From assembly GCA_949358305.1 (NCBI GenBank), contig OX442315.1, positions 25,446,427 to 25,510,426 on the forward strand: a DNA stretch of 64,000 nt, read 5' to 3'. Every line of letters starts with the position of its first letter. Within the stretch, counting starts at the first letter, position 1. The notes beneath the pieces are model-generated. The model saw nothing but the letters and a program-made list of their open reading frames with translations, did no database searches and had not been told where the DNA came from. The DNA comes from Strigamia acuminata. Taxonomy: Eukaryota; Arthropoda; Chilopoda; Geophilomorpha; Linotaeniidae. This document shows positions 38,901 through 49,700 of the stretch, in pieces. Position numbers and translations under genes: made by a program.

Positions 38901-40558
38901 TATTTACTCGGCGATGAACCCGCAGTTAAAGAAGTACCGGTGACGTTGTTTAATAATTGAGTACAAATGTTTTGTTCAACGTGTAGAATGTTTATAGGAA
39001 AACGAACCGGAGCAGAATGAAAACAATGCAGCAAACGAGGAGCCTTTACGTGAACTTCCAGCACCGCCTCCGCCGCCGCCTCTTCCGCCGCCGCCGCCAC
39101 CGCCGCCGCCGCCTCCCGTTATACCTGTGCACGTAGAAGAAAATGGCGGATTTTTACCGGGAGCTTTAGGCGCTGCGCATCAAGCATTACTTCAAGTTGG
39201 TGGCCCAACGGGATTTCAACCATATCGACGGCCTACATTTTTCACAATTCGGGTATTGTGGACGTAATTTGTTTTCTGGAAATGTTGATTTCTGAATTTT
39301 TCTTTTCGTTTTAGATCATTTGTCTTTTGGTAATCATGTGTTTTAGTTTAACCATTGTGAGTCTTATTACACTTACACTACCAGGTGATATTTTATTTTT
39401 ATTTTTGTTAAGTTAAATTATATACGTTCGAATTTAATTAGTTGCTTGTGCGTACTTTTTAGTATTCTGTGGTCGTAAAATAATGACAGTTTGGCTCGGG
39501 AGTTCCCAAATTCACGAATTATACACAGCGGCGTGTGGATTGTACGCTTGCTGGCTTTCGGTTCGTCTTATTACATTGTTGTGCAGCTGGATTCCGCAAG
39601 GTTGGGGTGTGATTTTGGATAAGTTGAAGCAGTGGACGATATTGGTAAGACCTCGTGATGTTAATTGCTGCTGCTAAACCGTTAAGTATTTGTTTTTGAT
39701 CCGAAGGCCACCAAGACTGCGTTTGCAATGGTCCTTTTGATTGGGCTTATACCGCTTCTCTTAGGTCTTCTTTTTGAATTAGTCGTCGTCGTTCCATTGC
39801 GTGTCCCTCTTACTCAGTCGCCGATCTTCTTCGTTTGGCAGGTAAGATAAATAGAGTATTTGAGAAATATTCAGGGCAGTTAAAGAGTTTTATTCCAGGA
39901 TTGGGCGCTCGGTGTTCTTCACACCAAAATCATTTGTGCCGTTACAATGATGGGCCCTGACTGGTGGTTAAAGCGAGTCATCGAACGAGTGTATCAAGAT
40001 GGCATCCGAAATATGCGTTTGCGTTTCATAGTCGTCAAATTAGTAATTCCCGTTGTGGTGGCGTTAGGTCTTACTTTAGCTTTACCATACGCATTTGCCT
40101 GTTCAATTGTGCCAACCTTTGGTAAGTTTATTTTAAATGCGTTTATGTTTTTTTAATTAAAAATTACAATTTCGTGGTAGGTATAAGCTTTGATGCTCGT
40201 ATGTTAGTTATGCGACGAATTTACCCAGCGTTATTGGCCACTATCGTATTCACTGGTCTTTGTTTTCTACAAATGAGACAGTTTTGGCGATTGTACGAAC
40301 ACATCAAAAATGATAAGTAAGTGAATCTTGCATTTACGTCTTGCTTTTCCACATTTCGAGGTAAAATGATGAAAATGTATGTTTTAATTAACGTAAATAT
40401 ATTAGGAAATATAAGATTTAGATTATAATTAAGTGATTCTTATTACAAAATTGATTTTCAGGTATTTAGTTGGCAAACGACTTGTCAATTACGATCACAA
40501 AGCAAGGTCGAGTCAGCAATCTCATGACCCACGACCGACGCCGCCGCCTCACTTGTAA
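35931..40558 (+). CDS. MARCHF6: ER-membrane E3 ubiquitin ligase MARCHF6 (TEB4/Doa10)
   Basis: 21 exons: 35931-35952, 36375-36545, 36640-36783, 36842-36914, 37115-37250, 37334-37463, 37522-37580, 37645-37677, 37747-37798, 37864-37922, 37994-38103, 38169-38487, 38542-38693, 38750-38933, 38998-39252, 39315-39384, 39463-39644, 39707-39841, 39899-40121, 40181-40316, 40462-40558; 913 aa (human 910). The N-terminal RING-CH is [32 protein letters not shown], the C4HC3 order. Many hydrophobic segments follow, consistent with a 14-span ER protein that targets misfolded proteins and sterol-pathway enzymes for degradation. Conserved blocks: [112 protein letters not shown]. An acidic Asn-rich linker follows the third segment. 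Exon 15 encodes a Pro run (about 20 Pro) before the [13 protein letters not shown] segment. Confidence 0.97.
39055..39118 (+). repeat. CCG-type repeat encoding polyproline in MARCHF6
   Basis: CCG/CCT/CCA triplets encode about 20 prolines broken by one Leu within a predicted loop. It is in frame and GC-rich against an AT-rich background, so likely length-variable. Confidence 0.9.
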
Positions 40559-41413
40559 AGAGTAAAGTTATTTGTACATAGTATGAGAATACTTTTCCTG
40601 GAGGGATGTTCCTTTCAGTACCTTGGGAATTTCAGTATCAAATTATTTCTTTCACACACATTGCTGTATTTACGAATACATTGGATACAAATCTTATTTT
40701 TTGTTCCAATTGGATGTTGAGAAATTAGTTTGCATCTATTTTTAATACATACAAAAATTCATGAATTTGTAGGATTTATATACAAAACCTCATTTAAAAA
40801 AAAAAAGATCAAAATCGTAATATTTAATTTAACAATGTGTAATTAAAAACTGAGCTTATAATGATTTTATAACTAACAGACCACTGTATCGAATAAGTCT
40901 TTCATATTGAAAGACGGGACTTGCTTTACTAATACTTCAATGTTTGTTTTCAAAGTAGTGTGTAGAAAGTATTGAAGTTACGTCAATATTTCTCTTCTTT
41001 TTTCCTCATTTGATTTAAAAAGTACGTTTGACAAATTTTAATTGTATAATTCTGATTATTTAGAAATTAAAACAAAAAATTACTAACAATTCATTAATTT
41101 TGTCTGATTAAAAATGCTTGCAATTGTAAACTTGTCATTTACATTTGCAATCTGATTTGTTTGCAGGATGCAGTGTAAATCTTTTGTCAATAATATTAAG
41201 TGTAAGTCATTACGTCGTAATCACACTGGCCATAACATGAAAAAAAAAACTAATTCCGTGCTTTCTGAAAATGATGTTAAAAATCTTTTAAAAGCTATAC
41301 TGTAAATTGCAAAAAATAAAATTAAAAAAAATATATATTTAAGGAACAATTTTGATGTTATAAAAATATGTAGAATGAAAACAAAACAGTCAAGTATGTG
41401 GACACAATTTTAT
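40559..41413. other. Convergent intergenic region, MARCHF6 and carboxypeptidase 1 3' ends
   Basis: 855 bp of AT-rich DNA, probably the MARCHF6 3' UTR. The minus-strand AATAAA at 41409-41414 overlaps the carboxypeptidase stop. No gene or repeat recognised. Confidence 0.6.
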
Positions 41414-43358
41414 TTACAATATCATCGCTTTCTGGCCAAACACTTTAATAGCTTCCATTGTCTCCCTACCAGTTGGTAAAATTTCAGTTGCTGGTAAAAG
41501 AAAACCAAAACGTCCAGTGTCTCTTAATTCTAAAGTATACGTATATTTTATTCCAGCAACTCCTTTTGCCCAGTCAGTTGACACTCCTGAAGTTGTATCT
41601 GTTAATTTGAACAATTTTTAAATTAGTTAATTAGGTATTGCAATTTTCAGTTTTTTTTTTTTTTACATAGGAGTCGAATTGAAGAACCCACGTAGTACTG
41701 CGTGCCATAAATTGATTTAAGTGCTTCAACAACTTGCACTCCTAAGTGATTCTTAAATTTTTTTCTTTTAAATTTTAAATCATTTAAAAATGGGATTTAA
41801 TATCACCATTTCCTCATAATCCCTCGGTCTCGATCGTGTGTGACCCCACGGCATTAAGAGCAGTTGTTTATAGGAATGGAGCGACAGGAATAACTTAATG
41901 TTCGGCGTTCTCAATACAAAATCGGCTACGGCTCTCGTTTCTGGTTCAGAGAACGCCCTTTCACCGGCATAGACTTCTGAACAAGGGTTGCTGCTCGTCC
42001 CAACTCCTATATATAAACAACGTTGAAATTGTTTATTTAATATTTAATAAATCGGTTAAGCATTAACTATTCCAGAAAAATCCAAAATTTCTATTGCCAT
42101 CTGTTCCAATGCAATTATAAGAACTATTTCCTAATCGCGTCGACCGTGTTTTTCGCCATAAACGAAGCTTGAAATACATGAAGTCAATGAACAGAAACCA
42201 AATTTGTTGACTGCTTACTTTTTGATGGGAAAACTCATAACCGTCTGGATTTAAAACCGGAAAAATGTACCAATCGATTTTGTCAACTAAATTCCGATGT
42301 GACGTATAATTATTGACCAACTAACAATGACAACGATATAATATTCCATCATGTTAAAAATTAAAATGCGAGAAAGCACGCGTTACTTGATCAATAATAA
42401 AAACGGCAGTCGCAGGTGAAATCCACTCGCGAGCATGCATGCCCGCATCTATCCAAATAGCCGGTTTAACGTGACCCCAAATTGGCTTACCAATCTGAAA
42501 ATTATTCAATTATCTTGAATCAGAATTAACAAACATTAAACATTGATCACACGCTTAACTTTTACAACTCGCAATGGCCTGCCTTCGAAAGATCTCCCGA
42601 TTGTCAAAAGATGTACGTATAACGGATGTGAAATAGAAAGCCAATTAATAAATCTATATATCTAAAAACAAAAAAATAATATGTAGAAATTGAATTTTAT
42701 TTTTATTTTTATTTTTTTACTTCTCGTAGTCGCGGATAACGTTTCCATGAGATTGTTCTATAATCTTTTAATTCGTCCGCGGTAATTTCGGCTTGGGATT
42801 TGGTTTCTTGGTCGATTAAACTAATAAAACAGAAGGCATTTTTATTAAACGGTTGCGTAAGTTCGAATTGTCTTGAACAACTTCTGCACGTCGGACATGA
42901 ATGTTTCAAATGGAATATATTGCCGTTGAAGAAAGTTCTGGAATGAGTCCAAACTGCGAGGTGGGACCATAACATCGATGGTGGAGTTTACTGCACTTGC
43001 ATCTGTCCAGAAGTCAAGCTAAAAATGTAGAAAAGTGTTAATCTTTCTGTTGGAATCAATTTTTTTTAAGGCTTACGTCACTGGACGTCATTTGTAAATA
43101 TCGCAAAGCAGCAACTTGGTGTGCATTGAACGGAAGGAGACGAAGAACTTGATAGCTACTTAAAGTGTTTATATAGATGAAGTTTCCCGTTTGAGGATTT
43201 GTATTCACTTACTTGTGATACGTTTCTATTTTCGCCGGATTACCCTTGTCACGTGTCAAACCTTTCATTACGACCAAACTAAGAACAATTCCAAATACGA
43301 GTAAGAACAAATGAAACAAAATGGTTTGGCTGAAGTAATTAACCCAATTGGAGTTCAT
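41414..43358 (-). CDS. M14A metallocarboxypeptidase with N-terminal membrane anchor (CP-1)
   Basis: Exons 43358-43213, 43158-43077, 43018-42882, 42820-42721, 42661-42560, 42494-42387, 42320-42219, 42167-42068, 42006-41807, 41751-41667, 41598-41414; 448 aa. Removes C-terminal residues from peptides. The start [20 protein letters not shown] gives a long hydrophobic signal-anchor. The activation propeptide carries [16 protein letters not shown] and DVQNLIDQE. The catalytic domain has HAREW (zinc His, Glu), NRNFGF (Asn/Arg), SLHSYKQ (zinc His), Tyr in YGTQYYVG and the catalytic Glu in LELRDTG, so all key residues are present. The S1' position, Ile in CPA and Asp in CPB, appears to be Thr in GVSTDW, so specificity is unclear. 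The exon 10 acceptor (TTTAAG/AATCAC) was chosen because it keeps frame. AATAAA overlaps the stop. Confidence 0.94.
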
Positions 43359-43799
43359 TTTATACTTTTTTAATCATCCCCCCATGATCTCAGTTTCGGC
43401 CATGTTGTTTGAAGAAGAGCGCATCCGTTGTTCGGGGCAACGGTTAAAAACTCGTCAATCTCACAGAAGGTTAAATGAAATCTTTAATTTTTAAATACGA
43501 TTTTTTCGAACATAATTTTATTCTTATTTTTATTGTAAATTTTCACGACACGTAGCCTAATTTATTTTAATTGCACTTAACTTGAGAGGGCGCGACGCTC
43601 AACATAACATGAAGAAGCAGACAGATGGACCACGTGCTAGTGTTTCCGGTACAATCTGCCATTATGCTAGCGGTACCGTACGGAATCAAATCGTCGCGGT
43701 GAACAGAATTAACGTGATTACGCGTGTGAGTACAAAACTAGTATAGTCACTTGTGTTTGAATATCTTTATTTATTATTTTTAAATGTTATCATTCCCCG
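43359..43799. other. Spacer between tandem carboxypeptidase genes
   Basis: Holds the CP-1 5' region and the CP-2 3' end. A minus-strand AATAAA at about 43767 suits CP-2. A GC-richer patch at about 43590-43735 (with CACGTG) may be CP-1 promoter sequence. No separate gene. Confidence 0.5.
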
Positions 43800-46700
43800 T
43801 TATTCGATACCCGAAACTAATTGAGCAAAAACTTTAACTGCTTCCCATGTTTCTTGACCTGTAGGCAAAATTTGCAATGGTGGTAACATGAACCCGTATC
43901 GACCTTTATCTCTCAACTCTAAAACGTATGAATATTTAATTCCAGCTACTCCTTTAGCCCAATCTGAAGAAGTACCAGATGTTGGATCTGAAATTCAATT
44001 GGTCCTGTTACAAATATTTCTGTTTCACCATGTGAACACATAATTTATGAGTATAATTCTTTTCATAAAGATTGGAATGGATCTACACTGTGTATAGATC
44101 ATACTAAAACGTTCCGAGTTTTGTCAGAATTCAGAAACGAAATTTTCTAAACTTTTAAACCAAAAGATTTATACTACAGTCATAGTCACAAAATCTTTTT
44201 TCTTGTTTACAGTGATTTTTAACTGCATCCACCAAATGGTGCAAAATCTCATTGATATTTTGTGACAACTTGGGATTTAGATGATCATCCCAAAAAAGCC
44301 AAGCTAAAGACCCACGTCAAATAAGTCAACCCAAGAGAAACCTGCAGATAAAACCAGGGCCAAGCAAGATGCCACATAACAGACACCATTTTCACCTTTT
44401 TCTTTCCACTTTTGACAATGGGTGGAGAGATGGATTGGAGTTGGAATAGTTCACCGTATGTTGTCACAAAATATCAGAGATTTTGCATACATTTAAAAAC
44501 ACTCATTCTGCAACTGAGCTTCAAGTTAACAAGGGAAGATTTTTATGACTTTTATGTTTAATTTATTACGTACACAAAATTAGATTTCCATTTCCTACTC
44601 CATACGGAGTTCCATGCACTGACGTTAGGGCATTCATTGCTATTGTTCCAACTCTTTCCTGTACATACAATGGTGAAAAAAGTTAGCAAAATACGTTTGG
44701 AAGTTCACAAGGAATTTCCTATGTTTCAAACGTGTAATGTGATTAAGTTGATGAAAGATTACCAGTTCTGCAAAATCATCAGGCAATATGGATGTGTGAC
44801 CCCAAGGTAGTAATAGGAGTTGACTGTAGGAATGAAGTGAGAGAAAACACTTGATTTGGTCTTTGTTGTCGAGAATAAACTTTGCAATCGCTTTAGTTTC
44901 CGGTTCGGAAAAAGCATATGGTCCGTGGTACGTCTGCGAACAGGAATTCTTACTGGAACCGCTCTCTATTTAATGATAATAGCCAGATGTTAGGTTTTAT
45001 AGCCAGAATAAGGGCGAACCAATATATATTTGGAAATATTACGGTTCCATTTAAAATCAAAATTTCTATTTCCATCAACTCCTATGCAAAATGAATTCTT
45101 TTTGGTTGATCGAGTTTTTCTCCACAGTCGGTCCTATGTATAAATTGCAAAATGCTTATGTGGTTTCAGAAAGAACTATTTACTTACATTTGTGTGACTA
45201 TATTCGTAGCCATCAGGATTCACGACCGGCAAAATGTACCAATCTATCTGATCTACAAACTCTTTGTTCCGCGCATTATTCAATAACTGCAAATCAAGGT
45301 AGTTGTGCAATCTTGTAATTAAATCTATCTTAAAGACAGTGTTGGATCGCGTTCACTAAATTGTGACCACGTTTGCATTCACATTCACTAAAAATTTTTT
45401 TGAAGTGAACTAACTTGTAAGTTCACGTTGAGTTTTCAGATTTTTTTTTAGAAATTAAAATGTTTTTTGTTACATTTTGTGGATTGCAGATGACAAAAAC
45501 AAACTTTTTTTAGTAAAATAGTCGTTTTCATCGCTTTCATGGCAGTTTTTGTTGTTAAAAGTGATTAGAAATGAATGTTTTGATGATGAAAACGTTATTT
45601 AAACATTTAAACTAACATTTTTACAACGTTTTCATCATCAAACATGGTGAACGTGAACTTCGTTCAAGTTCACTCCTAAAAGTGAACGAAGTTCGAATTT
45701 TTCATTCATCTGTAGAAGTTGTGAAAACTAATGTTTTAGTAAAATATTTTGTTGTTGAATTTTTATTAAAAGGTTTTGGGAATTTTTGTATTAATTAAAA
45801 TAGGTGATGGTGAATTTGGATTTTTTAGTGTTTTCTATTTTTAATTGTTTACTTGAAGAATTTGAAGGGAAAAAAGTGAGTCATTGTTATAAAAGGGAAC
45901 TTTTTGTCGTGTTTTCCGAGAACTTGTTAATTTTCACCAGATGTGGTGACATGTATTGTTTTGGGTTTTTGACCCTTTTTCTGTCTTTTGTTCTTGATTC
46001 CAAGAACAAACCAATTATCTGTAGCATAAAAGTAGTTTTCTTTGCTTAAATAAATCAGTACAACATTTTTACCTCAACTGAGGAGAGTTACTTGTGTCAA
46101 GCAGCTAAAAAATCACTTGTATTCGCAAACACTGAACCAGAAAGAAACTTGGACAATTTTCGAGACATTGAATTTGGAGACCGTTTATTTCATCAAAAAG
46201 GAACTTTAACATTTTACGTTTGTGGATTTCACATGGTGCCGAAACCCGGGAAAGCAATTTAAACCGGGCCTGAAAATTGTGAAACGTGAGTGTTGAAATT
46301 AGTTTGAGTGAAAATAGAAATGGCCGAATTATCTGAGATCGATAAATTGAAAAGAAGTCGCACGACCGCGAGAACGGCGTGCACACGATTAACTAACGTG
46401 ACAGAAGGCCTACTGGCTGAAGTACCTGTTGATTTGAAGAAGTTGGCGCGGCACAAAGCCCAACTCCTTGCCAAAAAAGACATTTTGGCAGGTTTTGACG
46501 AAAAAATAAGTGGGTTGATCACCGATGACAACGAAGCCACGGCCGACCAGGAAACGGCGGACATATACCAGGAACGCCTGATAGACCAAATAGAGGATTT
46601 AGTGCAGCGGGCGGACGACATACGACGGGCCGAGACGGGGCAGGCGAACGAGGCGACCGCGGCCGCCAACCAAAAGAAACTGGAAGACGCGATCGCCGCC

Positions 46701-49700
46701 CAGATGCTGCTCAACCGACAGGCCATCACGGCCCAGATCGCTGCCCAGGTTCAAGTCCATTTGCCGCCGCCAGCCGTGCAGGTCAACGAAGAGCAGGATG
46801 CAGGTTCTATAAAACTACCTACAATTAATATGCAAAAATATGGAGGGGACCCGACACAATGGTACGATTTTTGGAGTAACTTTGAAATTGGAATTGGTGG
46901 GAGCAAGAAACTCACTCCCAAGGCCAAACTCGTATATTTAAAAACATTTCTGGAGGGCCCAGCAGCCAGCGTGGTCGCGGGACTCAACCCGACTGATGAG
47001 AACTACGAGACGGCTAGACAATTATTGACCAACCGCTTTGGCAAAAAAAATGTGGTCGTGAATGCACATTTGCGCGCGATAGAAAAAGTGCAAGCAGTGA
47101 AGAAAATTGGCGACTTAATAGCACTACGAAAATTATATGATGAGTGCGAATTGCACGTAAGAAGCCTGGAAAATTTGGAGGTGGATGTGGCTACGTTTGG
47201 CGCCTTGTTATGTCCAAAGTTAATGGCCGCCGTGCCGGATTTCATATCGATGGGGTTCGCGCAGGGGGAGAATGACGACGAGACGGACATCAAGGCCTTT
47301 CTCGTGTACTTAAATAAGCAGATTGGCTTGAGAGAACGAACGGCGACCGCCAACAGTTACAGCAAAGAGCCTGGCCAAGAGGAGAAGAAAACGAGCCGAC
47401 CCCCCTTCAACAAAAGCACAGAATGGGTGAAAAAGAAGACGACCTTGCCATCGGTCAACGCACTCACCATCCGCGCAGATGCATGTGTTTTTTGTGAGGT
47501 CGACGAGCACACCAGCGAAGTTTGCCCGTTGCTGCCCCACAAGAAAAGAAGGAACTTAATGAGCGCAGGTCGTTGTTTTTTGTGCCTCGACAAGGGGCAT
47601 CGTGTGCCCAAATGCACGGCAAAAATAAAATGCGGGAAGTGCAACAGGCGCCACCACACCCAACTGTGCGAGGACGACGACGTGGAAGAAGTTAAAACAA
47701 CAGCCGTGTTGGGAAATAATCAAAAAGATTTGTACTTTCAGGTCCTAATGGTCGACGTCGAGTCAGACGAGAGGAGGAAAACCGTGCAGTGTTTTTTTGA
47801 CGGAGGAAGTCATAGGACATTCATAACCGAGCGACTGTCGAGGGAATTGAACGCACGGGAAATTGGAGAAACGACAATGAACATCGTGCCCTTTGGTCAG
47901 CGGGAGCCCACACCTGTACAACGCAAGCACGTACGAGTAACCCTGCGCGCACGAGACGACGATGACAATCGAATTGAGGTGCAGGCCATTGTGGTGCCCT
48001 GGATCACCAGCTCAGTGGTCAAACAAACAGACGGCAACGTGCAAACAATGCTGAAAAAGCACGGAATCAAACTGAATGTCGAACAAAATCAAGTCCGACA
48101 CGGTGATGTATCTATTTTGGTGGGTACAGACTATTTCTGGAAAATTATGAGCGGTCGAGTGGAGAGACTGGGGCCAGGGCTGGTAGGATTAGAGACCATG
48201 TTTGGATGGACTATTCATGGCTCAAATAACGAAATTGAAGAAAAAGAAAAATGCATGATTATTCCGGTAAATTTATCAAAAATTGAAGAAAAAATAGACT
48301 TACAATTACAGAAGTTCTGGGAGCTGGACGCCATCGGCATACTGCACGAAGCCAACACAGGAAAGCAGGACGAGGACCTGCAAGCGCTAGAAGAATTCAA
48401 ACGATCGCTGAAGTGGAACGGCGTCCGCTATGAAGTACGATTGCCATGGCTGGTCTCAAAGGATGAACTCGACGATAATTACACGATCGCTCTTCGTCGC
48501 TTTTGGAATTTGGTGCGCAAATTCAAAAAGGATCCGGAATTATACGATAAATATCGGGAAGTAATTAATAATCAAATCGCCGAGGGAATCGTGGAGGATG
48601 TGCCAAGCGAGACGGCCCAAAATCGTTGTTATTACCTCCCACACAGCCCCGTGATACGTGAGCAGCGGGAAACGACGAAGCTACGTGTCGTGTGCGACGC
48701 GTCATCACGAGGAGCGAGAAGCAAATCGTTAAACGACTGCTTATTCACCGGCCCCAACCTGCTACCCGAAATAATTGACATGCTAATACATTTTAGAGCT
48801 TACATTTATGCAGCTGTTGGCGACATCGTTAAGGCGTTTCACCAAATCGGGATCCACTTGGACGACAGAGACTGCTTGCGATTTTTTTGGCTGTGTGACG
48901 AGTGGGACGGCAAAGGACCATTGAAGTTACGAATTTTGAGGCAAACTCGTGTATTATTTGGGGCCACACCAAGCCCCTTCCTGTTGAATGCGACGATACG
49001 CGAACACCTCATGAAATTCGTCGAGCAGTATCCGGAAACAGTTTTGCAAGTATTGTTGCGATTTTACGTCGATGACTTTATTAACAGTAATCACGATGAG
49101 GCGGCGTTGACGAAAACATGTTACGAGGTCGCCGAAATTTTGAAGAAGGCCAACATGGAACTAACCAAGTGGATGACCAATTCGACACAGGTGCGAGAAA
49201 AGATGACCTCGTCGACGAGCAGTGAAAAACAATCAACAAAAGTTTTAGGATTGGTTTGGGACTTGACGTTAGACGTGTTGACACTCGAAATGGGCGAACT
49301 TTTAGAAAAAATGAAAGTGGAGCAAATCACAAAAAGAAATGTGATACAAGTGGTGGCCAGCATATTCGATCCGTTGGGGTTCGCCAGTCCATTTAGTGTT
49401 ACGGGGAAGCTAATTTTTCAAAGTCTGTGGCGCCTGAAAATAGATTGGGATAAAAAACTGCCAAATGAAGAAGCCAAGAAATGGGAAGAATGGAAATGTC
49501 AGATCCCGACTTTAGAACAAATTAAAGTGCCACGTTGGACGGGCTTCGGCAGTGACTGTTCAAATGTAGAAATACATATATTTTGTGACGCCAGCCCACT
49601 CGCCTACGGTGTAGTGATTTACACTAGAGTGGGCAAAGTTAATAATTTTGAAACTTGTTTCGTCCTCTCAAAGTCTAGGATCGCGCCAGTGAAGACCATC

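Noticed and set aside
38642-39100. 152-codon antisense frame starting with an Ala-rich stretch
   Set aside because: It is the mirror of the MARCHF6 polyproline and neighbouring exons and crosses introns.
45804-46049. 81-codon open frame, repeated at 51708-51953
   Set aside because: It is the same stretch of the two LTRs. Identical copies follow from LTR identity and there is no other coding sign.
46308-46319. Upstream extension of the Gag-Pol frame by four codons
   Set aside because: The extension begins with GTG; eukaryotic initiation favours the ATG at 46320.
46259-46729. Long antisense frame over the gag region (and similar ones at 47003-47659, 49619-50373)
   Set aside because: Shadows of the real polyprotein frame in a GC-richer region.
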